Origin: Paractinoplanes brasiliensis
GTDB lineage: Bacteria; Actinomycetota; Actinomycetes; Mycobacteriales; Micromonosporaceae
Direction: 5' to 3'
Length of the DNA: 64,000 bases
Assembly (NCBI RefSeq): GCF_004362215.1
Contig: NZ_SNWR01000001.1
Location: 5,252,001 to 5,316,000, forward strand
Position numbers and translations under genes: made by a program. Of the stretch, positions 42,583-51,394 are shown piece by piece; position 1 is the first letter of the stretch, and each line of letters opens with the position of its first letter. The notes under the pieces are model-generated. The model saw only the letters and a program-made list of their open reading frames with translations, did no database searches and was not told the DNA's origin.

Positions 42583-43587
42583 GTGCTGCCCGACCCCGAA
42601 CTGACCGCCCGCCGCGAACACGGCCATGACGTGCCGCTGCTTCTGTGGCGCCTGCCAACCCCCGTACGCGCGATCTCCTCAGCCGTCCTGGGCGGGGGCA
42701 TCGGCCCTTGCGAGTGGCTGATCAACGTCTCGGTCCCCATGTCCTACAACCACGACGACCCCGCCGACCACTTGACGGCCATGGCCGCCGGCCTGGGACT
42801 GCACGGCCCCGGAGTCGGCCTCCTGACCGGCGTGGACGTAGCCGACGTGGTAACCGCCTCCGACGGGGGAGTGCGCCTCTGGGCCACCGTCGGCCTCGGC
42901 GCCCCGATCCAAGCAGCTGCTGGACACCCCACCTCCGACGCTCCGCCCGCCCACTCGCGCCTCGTTTCTGGTGCCCCGTCCGCCCACTCGCGCCTCGTTT
43001 CTGATGCTCCGTCCGCGGCTGTGCCCGCCTACTCCCGCCCCGCTGCCCGCGTTGATGCCGATATAACGGATTTATCCGATACGTATGATGTGGCTGGAGG
43101 TTCGGAACTGTCGGCCTCGCCGCATGTTCCCAGCCCCGCCGCCGCCTCTCACGATCCTGATATTTCGGATTTGTCGGGCGCGAGCAGGGGTGTGGGAGAT
43201 GGATACGGCGGGCGAGCCGTGCGTGGGGCGCCGTCGGCGAAGTCCGTAAAGAACGTGAGCGGCGCTGAGGACGCCGGGGACTCGTACACGGTGGGGACTG
43301 TCAACATCGTGGTTTGGGTGCCTGAACGGCTGAGCGATGGGGCGCTCGTCAATGCCGTGGCTACCTTGACCGAAGCCAAGACCCAGGCGATCCGTGATCT
43401 CGGGTTGGAGGCGACGGGTACGGCTACCGATGCCGTTTGTGTGCTGTGCCCGATGGACGGGGCGGAAGCCGCGTACGGCGGGCCGAGGTCGACCTGGGGA
43501 GCGAGGCTCGCCAGGGCTGCCTATGCGGCCGTGCTCGACGGGGGCAAGAGCACGCAGCCGTGGTCCGACAAGGTCAGTGGTAAGTGA
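42583..43587 (+). CDS. cbiZ: Adenosylcobinamide amidohydrolase CbiZ with a large internal insertion
   Basis: A 334-residue protein. Residues 20-110 (AISSAVLGGGIGPCEWLINV, SYNHDDPADHL, LLTGVDVADVV) and 237-334 (TVNIVVWVPERLSDGALVNA, EAKTQAIRDLGLEATGTATD) together match CbiZ, which cleaves cobinamide or pseudocobalamin so the corrin ring can be rebuilt into cobalamin. Residues about 112-236 are an extra Ser/Ala/Pro-rich segment with 11-residue repeats and two D.DI.DLS motifs, not expected in a protein usually near 220 residues. It may be a tolerated linker or an inactivating insertion. GTG 42583. The 3' end overlaps the convergent DUF1684 gene. Confidence 0.82.
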   Translation: MLPDPELTARREHGHDVPLLLWRLPTPVRAISSAVLGGGIGPCEWLINVSVPMSYNHDDPADHLTAMAAGLGLHGPGVGLLTGVDVADVVTASDGGVRLWATVGLGAPIQAAAGHPTSDAPPAHSRLVSGAPSAHSRLVSDAPSAAVPAYSRPAARVDADITDLSDTYDVAGGSELSASPHVPSPAAASHDPDISDLSGASRGVGDGYGGRAVRGAPSAKSVKNVSGAEDAGDSYTVGTVNIVVWVPERLSDGALVNAVATLTEAKTQAIRDLGLEATGTATDAVCVLCPMDGAEAAYGGPRSTWGARLARAAYAAVLDGGKSTQPWSDKVSGK

Positions 43588-44152
43588 GTTCGCCGGCTTC
43601 GATGGGGGCGGCGACGGTGTTCGAGGGTGGCGCGAGCGGGCACAGGTAGGCGTCGTTGTACGCGCACGACGGGTTGTACAGGTAATTGAAGTCGAGGCGC
43701 ACCCGGGAGCCGCCCAGCATCTGCAGACCGCGGCCGAACGTGCCCTTGACCGTGTCGGTGAGGTAGCGGCCGCCGCCGTACGTTGTTCTGCCGCACGTGG
43801 CGTCGCGCACGGGCAGGAACAAGCCGCCGCCGTACGCCTTGATGGTCCAGAGCGAGAGTTCCCCGTACGGGGTGTCGATGATGCCCGCCCGCTCGTAGTG
43901 CACCACGCCGTCGGGGCCGCCGGTGTCGATGTCGATCTCGCCGTCGGCGGGGCGCACCTCGGCCTCGACGATCGCGTCCTCGTTCGGCGGGTAGTAGCGC
44001 AAACCGGTGAACGACGACGGCGACGCGATGGCCGACTGGGGATGCGTGGCGAACAGCTTGTCGCGCTCGGCGCGGAACTCCGTCAGGCTCGTGCCGGCCA
44101 GATACATCCGGGCCACGGCCGCGCGGTAGTCGAGGAGCTCGAGTGCGTCCAT
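43574..44152 (-). CDS. DUF1684 family protein
   Basis: A 192-residue protein with the DUF1684 pattern: FRAERDKLFATHPQSAI, FTGLRYYPPNED, YGGGRYLTDTVKGT and LDFNYLYNPSCAYND with a final PLAPPSN..PIEAGE. The family function is unknown; it is cytoplasmic and widespread in actinobacteria. ATG 44152 has TAGGTT exactly 6 nt upstream, so it is leaderless. Its last 14 bp overlap the end of cbiZ on the other strand. Confidence 0.88.
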   Translation of the reverse strand: MDALELLDYRAAVARMYLAGTSLTEFRAERDKLFATHPQSAIASPSSFTGLRYYPPNEDAIVEAEVRPADGEIDIDTGGPDGVVHYERAGIIDTPYGELSLWTIKAYGGGLFLPVRDATCGRTTYGGGRYLTDTVKGTFGRGLQMLGGSRVRLDFNYLYNPSCAYNDAYLCPLAPPSNTVAAPIEAGELTYH

Positions 44153-44174
44153 CACCCCAACCTAGCCCGGCCGA

Positions 44175-45209
44175 TCAGGCTGTGTAGGCGCGTACCTCCG
44201 TTGCCTTGACGCTCGCCCACACCTCGCGGCCGGGCTCGAGGCCCAGGTGAACGGCCGCTGCCGGGGTGATGTCGGCCGCCGAGGGCAAGGCGCCGCCGAG
44301 TTCGACGCGCAGTGAGTCGCCGTGCCGCGAGACGGACGTCACGATCGCGGGCCAGGTGTTGCGGGGGCTGCCGTCGGGGCGGCTCGGATACAGCGCGACG
44401 GCCGACGGCGGAAAAGCCACGAACACGTCACCCTGGCCGGCGCTCGAGGTCACCAGCGAGAAGCCGCCGGGCAGCACAACCGTGTCGCCCTGGGCCCGCC
44501 CGCGGTACAGGTTGAGGCCGACCAGGCGGGCCACATAGTCGGTGCGGGGCTGCGCGGTGATCGTGGCGGCGTCGCCGGTCTGCACGACCCGGCCGTCCTC
44601 GACGATGACCAGGCGGTCGGCCAGCATCAGCGCGTCCAGCGGGTCGTGGGTGACGAGCACTGTCGCGCCCGCGAAGGCGGCCAGGTGTCCCCGCAACTGG
44701 GCTCGTGTTTCCAACCGCGTACGGGCGTCGAGCGCGGCAAGCGGCTCGTCGAGCAGCAACATCCGCGGCTCGGTGGCCAGCGCCCGCGCCAGCGCCACCC
44801 TTTGGGCCTGGCCCCCGGAGAGCTCTCGCGGTTTTTTCCGTACGTGGTCGGTCAGGCCCACACGGGTCAGCCACTCCCGCGCCCGCTGTCTCGCCTCGGC
44901 GCGCGGCACCCCACGGCAGCGCGGGCCGAACGCCACGTTGTCGAGCGCGTTCAGATGCGGGAAGAGCAGGTAGTCCTGGAACACCACGCCGAGGCGCCGC
45001 TGCTCGGGGGCGAGCTTGTCGAGGCGTACGTGGTCAAGGGTTATGTGACCCGAGTCGAGGGGGAGCAGGCCGGCCAGCGCGCGCAGGGTCGTGGTCTTGC
45101 CCGCGCCGTTGGGGCCCAGCAACGCGACAACCTCGCCCGGCTCGGCGGTCAGGCCGAGATCGAGCGTGAACCCGTCCCGCCGGATCGTCAGGTGCGCGTC
45201 AAGACTCAT
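44175..45209 (-). CDS. modC: Molybdate ABC transporter ATP-binding protein
   Basis: A 344-residue ATPase with Walker A GPNGAGKTT, Q-loop VVFQDYLLFPHL, signature ELSGGQAQRVALARAL and Walker B MLLLDEPLAALD, then a C-terminal TOBE/Mop-like domain (about 270-344) that can bind oxyanion. Start ATG 45209 overlaps the modB stop (ATGA). With modA and modB it forms the high-affinity molybdate importer feeding molybdenum-cofactor enzymes. Confidence 0.93.
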   Translation of the reverse strand: MSLDAHLTIRRDGFTLDLGLTAEPGEVVALLGPNGAGKTTTLRALAGLLPLDSGHITLDHVRLDKLAPEQRRLGVVFQDYLLFPHLNALDNVAFGPRCRGVPRAEARQRAREWLTRVGLTDHVRKKPRELSGGQAQRVALARALATEPRMLLLDEPLAALDARTRLETRAQLRGHLAAFAGATVLVTHDPLDALMLADRLVIVEDGRVVQTGDAATITAQPRTDYVARLVGLNLYRGRAQGDTVVLPGGFSLVTSSAGQGDVFVAFPPSAVALYPSRPDGSPRNTWPAIVTSVSRHGDSLRVELGGALPSAADITPAAAVHLGLEPGREVWASVKATEVRAYTA

Positions 45210-45988
45210 GCGGCGACCCACTTGTCGCGGAGCGCGGCCAGGATGCCGACGGAGACGACCAGCAGGATCAGGCTCAGGACGATCGCGGCGTCCACGTCCT
45301 GCTCCAGCGCCAGATACACGGCGAGCGGCATGGTCTGCGTACGGCCGGGGAAGTTGCCCGCGAAGGTGATGGTGGCGCCGAACTCGCCCAGCGCCCGAGC
45401 CCAGCAGAGCACGGCGCCCGCGGCCACCCCGGGCGCGATCAACGGCAGCGTGACCCGGCGGAACGTCGTCCAGCGGGTGGCGCCGAGCGTGGCGGCCGCC
45501 TCCTCGAACCGTACGTCGGCTCCGCGCAACGCCCCCTCGACCGCGATCACCAGGAACGGCATCGCCACGAACGCCTCGGCCACGACCACCCCCGCGGTGG
45601 TGAACGGCAGGCTCACCCCGAACGTCTGGTCGAGCCACCCGCCGACCAGCCCGCGCCGGCCGAACACCAGCAGCAGCGCCACCCCGCCGACCACCGGCGG
45701 CAGCACCAGGGGCACGGTGACCAGCGCGCGCACCAGCCGACGCCCGGGAAACCGCAGACGGGCCAGGACCCAGGCCAGCGGCACGCCGAGAACCAGGCAG
45801 ACCAGCGTGGCCAGGCTCGCGGTGAGCAGCGACAGGCGCAGCGCGGCCAGGATGCCGGGCTCGGTGAGGCGTTCCGGCAGCGTCGTCCAGGGCGCCCGGA
45901 TCAGCAGCCCGGCAAGCGGCAGGATCAGGAACGCCAGGCCCAGCGCGGCCGGGAGCAGCAGCGCGAGCGGGGCTCTGCGGCTGTTCAG
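45206..45988 (-). CDS. modB: Molybdate ABC transporter permease, apparent CTG start
   Basis: A 260-residue permease with five or six helices and the EAA loop EEAAATLGATRWTTFRRVTL and GEFGATITFAGNFPGRTQT, characteristic of ModB. The protein naturally begins LNSRRAPLALLLPAALGLAF. In this frame no ATG or GTG occurs near, and upstream codons are non-protein-like. The CTG at 45988 overlaps the modA stop (CTGA) and is the best start. It is the middle gene of the overlapping operon. Confidence 0.88.
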   Translation of the reverse strand: MNSRRAPLALLLPAALGLAFLILPLAGLLIRAPWTTLPERLTEPGILAALRLSLLTASLATLVCLVLGVPLAWVLARLRFPGRRLVRALVTVPLVLPPVVGGVALLLVFGRRGLVGGWLDQTFGVSLPFTTAGVVVAEAFVAMPFLVIAVEGALRGADVRFEEAAATLGATRWTTFRRVTLPLIAPGVAAGAVLCWARALGEFGATITFAGNFPGRTQTMPLAVYLALEQDVDAAIVLSLILLVVSVGILAALRDKWVAA

Positions 45989-46773
45989 GGCCGCTGGAAC
46001 CCGGCGTCGGCGAGGACGCGTTGCGCCTCCTCGGATCGGACGAAGGCGACGAACGCCGCGGCGGCCGACGGGTTGGGGGCGTGCCGCAGGGCGACGATCG
46101 GGTAGTCGTTGATCGCGCCGGTCGACTCGGGGAACTCGACGGCGTCGACGTCGCCGCTCGCCGACCTGGCGTCCGTGCGATAGACCAGCGCCGCGTCGAC
46201 CTCGCCCAGTTTCAGCTTGGACAGGGCGGCCTTCACGTCCTGTTCCAGCGTGACGGGCTCGACGTCGACGCCCGCCTTCTTCGCCGCGGCGCCGCACGGC
46301 ACCTGTTCGGCGCAGAGCGCGACCTTGAGATCCGGGTTCTTGAGGTCGGCCAGGGTCCTGATGCCCTTCGGGTTGCCCTTGGCGGTGGCGATGACGAGCT
46401 GGTTCCGCGCGAAGACGGCCGGCTCGCCGTTCGCGTCACCCGCGTCGACCACGGTCTGCATGGTGGCCGGGCTGGCGGCGGCGAACACGTCGGCGGGGGC
46501 ACCCGAGGTGATCTGCTGGGCGAGGCCGGAGCTCCCCCCGTACGAGATGGCGACCTCGACCTGCGGGTTGCGCGCCTCGAAGCCGGACCTGAGCTGGTCG
46601 AAGGACTCGGTGAGGGAAGCGGCGGCCATCACGACCAGTTCCCCGGTCGCGCCGGGACCAGTGCTGCCGCTTGCCCCGCTGTGTCCGCACCCCGCGGTCA
46701 TGAGCGCTGTGGACACCGCAGCTCCGATGAGCATTCGCCCCCTTTGTCGCCGCTTCGGCCGGCCGGCTCTCAT
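45985..46773 (-). CDS. modA: Molybdate-binding lipoprotein
   Basis: A 262-residue lipoprotein with a signal peptide ending MTAGC (lipobox), then VVMAAASLTESFDQLRSGFE, SYGGSSGLAQQITSGAPADV and ALVYRTDARSA, the motifs of ModA proteins that bind MoO4 and WO4 by hydrogen bonds from Ser/Ala backbone and side chains. Start ATG 46773 overlaps the stop of the regulator gene (ATGA). Confidence 0.94.
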   Translation of the reverse strand: MRAGRPKRRQRGRMLIGAAVSTALMTAGCGHSGASGSTGPGATGELVVMAAASLTESFDQLRSGFEARNPQVEVAISYGGSSGLAQQITSGAPADVFAAASPATMQTVVDAGDANGEPAVFARNQLVIATAKGNPKGIRTLADLKNPDLKVALCAEQVPCGAAAKKAGVDVEPVTLEQDVKAALSKLKLGEVDAALVYRTDARSASGDVDAVEFPESTGAINDYPIVALRHAPNPSAAAAFVAFVRSEEAQRVLADAGFQRP

Positions 46774-47168
46774 CTGCCGTCCCCACGTTCCACGACGACC
46801 GTGGTGGATTTGATGACTGCCACCGCGGTCGAGCCCACCTCGAGACCCAGGTCGTCGACGGCCTCGCGGCTCATCAGCGACACCACCCGGAACGGGCCCG
46901 CCTGGATGTCCACCTGCGCCATCACCCCGTCACGCATGATCGCGGTCACGATGCCCCGCAACCTGTTGCGCGCCGAGGAACGGCTGCTGCCCGGATCGGG
47001 CTCGTCGGCCAGCGAGCGGGCGAACGCGGCCAGGTCGGCCCCCGCGACATGCCGGTGCCCGTGGTCGTCGCGCCCGGCCGGCAGGCGACCCGCGTCGACC
47101 CAGCGCCGGAGCGTGTCGACGCTCACGCCGAGCAGCTCGGCCGCCTCGCCGATGCGATAGGTGGTCAC
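46770..47168 (-). CDS. HTH-Mop (TOBE) regulator of molybdate uptake
   Basis: A 132-residue protein. The excisionase/MerR-type HTH at residues 1-55 (YRIGEAAELLGVSVDTLRRW) is fused to one Mop/TOBE domain (ARNRLRGIVTAIMRDGVMAQ, then SREAVDDLGLEVGSTAVAVI), the molybdate-binding fold of ModE. It is the first gene of the operon and starts at GTG 47168, 7 nt from TAGGGT, so it is leaderless. It probably senses molybdate and represses or adjusts modABC. Confidence 0.9.
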   Translation of the reverse strand: MTTYRIGEAAELLGVSVDTLRRWVDAGRLPAGRDDHGHRHVAGADLAAFARSLADEPDPGSSRSSARNRLRGIVTAIMRDGVMAQVDIQAGPFRVVSLMSREAVDDLGLEVGSTAVAVIKSTTVVVERGDGR

Positions 47169-47233
47169 GGTCCCCACCCTAGAGCCGCAGATGCGAGAGC
47201 TTCCACCCCGTACGCCTGGCAGGTGCGCGATCG

Positions 47234-47262
47234 TTGCACAGCTCACACCCCGACGGCATGCT
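47234..47262 (+). promoter_or_regulatory. Leaderless promoter TTGCAC-N17-CATGCT
   Basis: TTGCAC (47234-47239) and CATGCT (47257-47262) are 17 bp apart and the -10 ends 6 nt before GTG 47269. Confidence 0.55.
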
Positions 47263-47268
47263 GGGAGC

Positions 47269-48240
47269 GTGCCCGAACGCATTACCGAGGTCACCGCCTT
47301 CCTGGCCGAGGTTCTCGCTCCCCGCGCCCCGCTCACCGTCATCGTCGACGGCGGTGACCACGGCGCCGCCGCGCAGTTCGCCTCGCGCCTCGCCGCCGCC
47401 TTCCCACCCTCGGCCCGCGCGTGGAACGTCGACGCCGTCATGGGTCTGAGCGGGCCCTCCGGGGGAGTCCTCGACTCGGCCCTCAACGTCCTCGAACCGG
47501 CCGCCGACCGCGTCATCGTCTACCTGCGCGCGGGCGGCCGCGCCCCGGCCGGCGAAGGCGAACGCCGGGCCCAGGTGGTGATCGACCACCACGATCCCCA
47601 GTGGCCCGTCATCCGGCACGTCCACCCGCGGCTCGCCGACCCCGACCGCTGGCACCTGTCCGAAAGCCGGGCCTTCTTCGCCCCCAAGGCCGCCGGCTGG
47701 GACGCCAAGTTCGGCGACGACCTGCCCGCGTACGCGAAAGCGGTGGAATCGGCCGGCCCCGTCGCGGGCGACCTGGCCCTCGACGTGGGCTGCGGCACCG
47801 GCCGGGCCCTGCCCGCCCTGGCCGCCGCCGTCGGCCCCACCGGCCGGGTGATCGGCCTCGACTGCACCCCCGCGATGCTGACCGAGGCTCGCACGAACGG
47901 CCGCGACAGCTCGGCGGGACTGGTCCAGGCCGACGCCCGCCGCCTGCCGCTGCCCGCCGCCGTGGCCGGTCTGGTCTTCGCCGCCGGCCTCGTGCACCAC
48001 CTGCCCGACCCCGACGCGGGCCTGGCCGAACTGGCCCGGGTGACCCGCCCCGGCGGCCGCCTGGTCCTCTTCCACCCGACGGGGCGGGCCGCTCTGGCCG
48101 CCCGCCACGGCCGCGAGCTGACTTCGGCCGACCCGATGAACGAGGCCAACCTGAGGCGTTCGCTGGCCGCCACGGGCTGGGCGCGGTCCCGCCACGAGGA
48201 CGACGACGACCACTTCCTGGTGGTAGCCGTCCGGTCCTGA
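47269..48240 (+). CDS. Kinase-like domain fused to a class I methyltransferase
   Basis: A 323-residue protein. Residues 1-125 look like the core of an actinobacterial uridine/NMP kinase (LTVIVDGGDHGAAAQFASRL in the P-loop place, and RRAQVVIDHHDPQWPVI), but the P-loop has lost GxxxxGK, so it should not bind ATP normally. Residues 130-323 are a SAM methyltransferase with motif I DVGCGTGRALPAL, GLDCTPAMLTEA, and FAAGLVHHLPDPDAGLAELA. The methyl acceptor is unknown. GTG 47269 is leaderless behind CATGCT. It diverges from the molybdate operon. Confidence 0.8.
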   Translation: MPERITEVTAFLAEVLAPRAPLTVIVDGGDHGAAAQFASRLAAAFPPSARAWNVDAVMGLSGPSGGVLDSALNVLEPAADRVIVYLRAGGRAPAGEGERRAQVVIDHHDPQWPVIRHVHPRLADPDRWHLSESRAFFAPKAAGWDAKFGDDLPAYAKAVESAGPVAGDLALDVGCGTGRALPALAAAVGPTGRVIGLDCTPAMLTEARTNGRDSSAGLVQADARRLPLPAAVAGLVFAAGLVHHLPDPDAGLAELARVTRPGGRLVLFHPTGRAALAARHGRELTSADPMNEANLRRSLAATGWARSRHEDDDDHFLVVAVRS

Positions 48241-48266
48241 GACGCCGGGCTCCCCGGCCCGGCGTC
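48241..48266. terminator. Bidirectional terminator hairpin
   Basis: Stem GACGCCGGG / CCCGGCGTC with an 8-nt loop starts directly after the methyltransferase stop and lies before the end of the convergent nhaA. Confidence 0.75.
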
Positions 48267-48279
48267 CGACGAACCGCGG

Positions 48280-49596
48280 TCAGTGCGGCGGGCGGGAGTC
48301 CTGTTGCTGAAAGACGTCGGGGATGCCGTCGGCGTCCAGGTCCAGTTCCTCGGCGGCGCACAGCCGCTGATAGTGGCGGTTGCGGATGCGCAGCACCACA
48401 GTGGCCAGCAGCGCGGCGACCAGCGACCCGGCCAGGATGCCGATGCGGGCGTGGTCGTCCTTCTCGCTGCCGGCGCCGAAGGCCAGCTCGCCGATCAGCA
48501 ACGACACGGTGAACCCGATGCCGGCCAGCAGCGACAGGCCGAGAACGTCCCACCAGCTCACCCCCTCGCCCAGGGAGGCGCGGGTCGCCCGCTGCACCAG
48601 CCAGGTCGCGCCGAGCACACCGGCACACTTGCCCAGCACCAGGCCGGCGACGATGCCGATGGTCACCGGGTCGCGCAGCGTCGCGCCGAGGCCGCCGGCG
48701 CCTGCCAGCGACACCCCGGCGGCGAAGAACGCGAACACCGGCACCGCGACCCCGGCTGACAGCGGCCGCCACCGGTGCTCGAAGTGTTCCGCCAGGCCGG
48801 GCGCGGGGCCGTCGGAGCGGTGAAGGACCGGCACCATGAACCCCAGCAGCACGCCGGCGACGGTGGCGTGGATGCCGGAGGCGTGCACCAACGCCCAGGT
48901 GGCCGCGGCCAGCGGCAGCAACAGCCACCAGGAGCGGACCCGGCGCTGCACCAGCACCGCGAACAGGCCCAGCGGCACGAGCGCGGCCAGCAGCGGCACC
49001 AGCTGCAGCGAGCTGGTGTAGAACACCGCGATGATGACGATGGCGAGCAGGTCGTCGACGACGGCGAGCGTCAGCAGGAACGTGCGTAGCGCCGTCGGCA
49101 GGTGAGTCGAGATGACCCCGAGCACGGCGAGCGCGAACGCGATGTCGGTGGCGGTCGGCACCGCCCACCCCGACAGCGACCCGCTCGCCGAGCCCGCGTT
49201 GACCGCCGTGTAGATCAGGGCCGGCGCGATCATGCCGCCCACCGCCGCGGCGACCGGCATGATCGCGCGGCGCGGATCCCGCAGGTCGCCGGCGACGAAC
49301 TCGCGTTTGAGCTCCAGGCCTGCGACGAAGAAGAAGACGGCCAGCAGGCCGTCGGCCGCCCACTGAGCCAGCGTCAGGTCGAGATGCCAGGCATGCGGGC
49401 CGGCCTTCGTCGCCGCCAGGTCCTGATACGTCGAGGCCCACGGCGTGTTGGCCCACACCAGGGCCAGCACGGCGGCGCCCAGCAGCAGGGCGCCGCCGAC
49501 GGTCTCGGTGCGCAGCACGTCACCGATCCGGCTGACCTCGGGCCAGCTGCCCCTGCCGAACAGCGGGTGGCGGGAGCGAGGCGGTGTTGCGCTCAC
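48280..49596 (-). CDS. nhaA: Na+/H+ antiporter NhaA
   Basis: A 438-residue antiporter with about 12 membrane helices. Characteristic stretches are LALVWANTPW, FFFVAGLELKREFVAGDLRD, PTATDIAFALAVLGVI (with the Asp pair region in the transport site) and GIGFTVSLLIGELAF. It exchanges cytoplasmic Na+ for H+ and controls salt and pH. Start GTG 49596 follows GAAGGAG. The C-terminus has a 25-residue hydrophilic tail. Confidence 0.95.
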   Translation of the reverse strand: MSATPPRSRHPLFGRGSWPEVSRIGDVLRTETVGGALLLGAAVLALVWANTPWASTYQDLAATKAGPHAWHLDLTLAQWAADGLLAVFFFVAGLELKREFVAGDLRDPRRAIMPVAAAVGGMIAPALIYTAVNAGSASGSLSGWAVPTATDIAFALAVLGVISTHLPTALRTFLLTLAVVDDLLAIVIIAVFYTSSLQLVPLLAALVPLGLFAVLVQRRVRSWWLLLPLAAATWALVHASGIHATVAGVLLGFMVPVLHRSDGPAPGLAEHFEHRWRPLSAGVAVPVFAFFAAGVSLAGAGGLGATLRDPVTIGIVAGLVLGKCAGVLGATWLVQRATRASLGEGVSWWDVLGLSLLAGIGFTVSLLIGELAFGAGSEKDDHARIGILAGSLVAALLATVVLRIRNRHYQRLCAAEELDLDADGIPDVFQQQDSRPPH

Positions 49597-49695
49597 TGGG
49601 CTCCTTCAGGGCACGGCGACAACATCGCCGACCAGGCTTCCCGGCACACCTGCCGTCAACCTACCGTGCCGAACCGGAACCAGCAGCGACTCACC

Positions 49696-51204
49696 TCAGC
49701 CGCGGCGCCACTTCTGGTTGGCGCCGCCGGTGCAGTCCCAGAGGACGAGGACAGCGCCGTCGTTGGCGTTCCAGGCATCGATGTCCACGCACTTGTTGGC
49801 CTGCGGGTTGACCAGGTCGCCGGCCGCCGACAGGACGAACTGCTGGGCCGGGTTGCCGCTGCAGTTGGCGATCTGGATGACGGCTCCGTTCGCCGTGGAG
49901 CCCCAGGCGATGTCGAGGCACTTGTTGTTCGAGGTCTGCAGGGTGCCGTTCACGAAGTTCCACCGCTGGGCGGCGGTGCCGTTGCAGGTCCACATCTGCA
50001 CCCGTACGCCGTCGGAGAAGTTGCCGTTGGGGACGTCGAGGCACTTGCCGTTGAGGTTGCTGATCAAGGAGGAGCCACCGCCCCCGCCCGTGGTGGTCAG
50101 GGACAGGCCGTAGACCTGGAGGATCTCGTTGACCGGCTGGAACCACATGGTGCCGCCGCTCGAGCAGTTGCCGCTGCCGCCGGAGGTGACGCCCTGGGCC
50201 TGGTTGCCCGAGATCCACGAGCCGCCGGAGTCACCGGGCTCGGCGCACGCGTTGCTGCGGGACAGGCCCGACACCGCGCCCTGGGCGTAGACGATGGTCT
50301 CGTTGCGGCCGAGCAGGGTGCCGCAGCGCCAGCCCGTTGTGCGGCCGGAACGGCAGATCGAGCTGCCGATCGCGGCGTCCTGCGAGCCGGCCACGGTCAC
50401 GTTGCCGCCGGAGTAGTTGTTGACCCACGGCTGCGAGGCCCAGTTGCCGTTCGTACGGACCCAGCCGTAGTCGTTGCCCGGGAACGAGGAGCCGGCGAAG
50501 GTGCCCTGGGCGACGTTGTTGTAGCCGAGGGTCGGGCTGCCCGTCCCGCCGCAGTGGCCGGCCGTGACGAAGCCGCCCGCGACCGAGAAGCCGACCGAGC
50601 ACAGCGTGTTGCCGTTGATCACGTACTGGTCGCCGCCGCGGATGTCGTACAGGGGGCGGGGCTGCTCAGCCTGTGTGACGACCGTTACGTCGTCGCCGGC
50701 GAACTGCCGGGCCGCCTCCGCGGCGCCGGGAGCGGCCATCACGACCACCCGGTTGTTGGGCGTGTCGACATACCAACCCCGTACGACGGAAGGGTTGGCG
50801 CTTTTGGCCTTTTTATCCAGACGGGAGCGCAGAGAGGCCAGCTCGGCGGCGCTGGAACCGACGAGCTTGGCATCGGCGCCCTCGGCCCGTACGGCCTCGG
50901 AAGCGGAAGCCGACGTGACCGCAACCGTCAGCCGCGAGGCTCCGGACGGGATCCACGCTCCCGCGAAGGCGGAGCCGAGCCTGGCCTTGAGCCGCTTCTC
51001 GACCAGGGGCGCCGCGGCCTCGGTGCGCAGCCGGGCCTCGATCTGGGTGTCGTTCAGCTTGAGGTCCCGGCGCATCGCGCTGAGCATGCCGGGATCGAGG
51101 TCGACGGACGGGGAGGGGGCGGCCTGAGCAGCGGGGAGAGGGCTCAGGGTCGCGGCGGTGACAACCGCGGCGGCGATCGCCAGCAATCGGGAACGTGGGC
51201 GCAT
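49696..51204 (-). CDS. Secreted streptogrisin-type serine protease with ricin lectin domain
   Basis: A 502-residue prepro-enzyme: signal peptide (cut near AAQAA, residue 28), alpha-lytic-type pro-region (to about 200), S1 protease with catalytic His in VTAGHCGG, Asp in FPGNDYGWV and Ser in EPGDSGGSW. A Gly/Ser linker leads to a ricin-B-like (CBM13) domain with three QxW-type repeats (AQRW, AQQF, NQKW). Such proteases self-cleave the pro-part after export; the lectin domain targets them to glycans or cell walls. ATG 51204 follows AGAGGAT. Promoter TTGACA-N17-CAGTCT lies upstream. Confidence 0.94.
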   Translation of the reverse strand: MRPRSRLLAIAAAVVTAATLSPLPAAQAAPSPSVDLDPGMLSAMRRDLKLNDTQIEARLRTEAAAPLVEKRLKARLGSAFAGAWIPSGASRLTVAVTSASASEAVRAEGADAKLVGSSAAELASLRSRLDKKAKSANPSVVRGWYVDTPNNRVVVMAAPGAAEAARQFAGDDVTVVTQAEQPRPLYDIRGGDQYVINGNTLCSVGFSVAGGFVTAGHCGGTGSPTLGYNNVAQGTFAGSSFPGNDYGWVRTNGNWASQPWVNNYSGGNVTVAGSQDAAIGSSICRSGRTTGWRCGTLLGRNETIVYAQGAVSGLSRSNACAEPGDSGGSWISGNQAQGVTSGGSGNCSSGGTMWFQPVNEILQVYGLSLTTTGGGGGSSLISNLNGKCLDVPNGNFSDGVRVQMWTCNGTAAQRWNFVNGTLQTSNNKCLDIAWGSTANGAVIQIANCSGNPAQQFVLSAAGDLVNPQANKCVDIDAWNANDGAVLVLWDCTGGANQKWRRG

Positions 51205-51246
51205 GGGGGATCCTCTCGGAGCGCCGAGGAACGGGGGATAAATCGG

Positions 51247-51275
51247 AGACTGTCTATGTATGACAACGCTGTCAA
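51247..51275 (-). promoter_or_regulatory. Promoter of the secreted protease with overlapping inverted repeat
   Basis: On the minus strand TTGACA (51270-51275) and CAGTCT (51247-51252) are 17 bp apart. The inverted repeat TGACA-ACGC-TGTCA (51261-51274) overlaps the -35 and could bind a repressor. Confidence 0.6.
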
Positions 51276-51394
51276 GAAACACGAAGGAAACCTGCCCGAA
51301 TGAACCGCGTGTGCTCCGTCGCCTGCCCTCGCCGATCCGGCGCCGGACGTGCAAGGCTGTCTTCTTGAACTACGAGAACGGGCGGTAATCCGGC

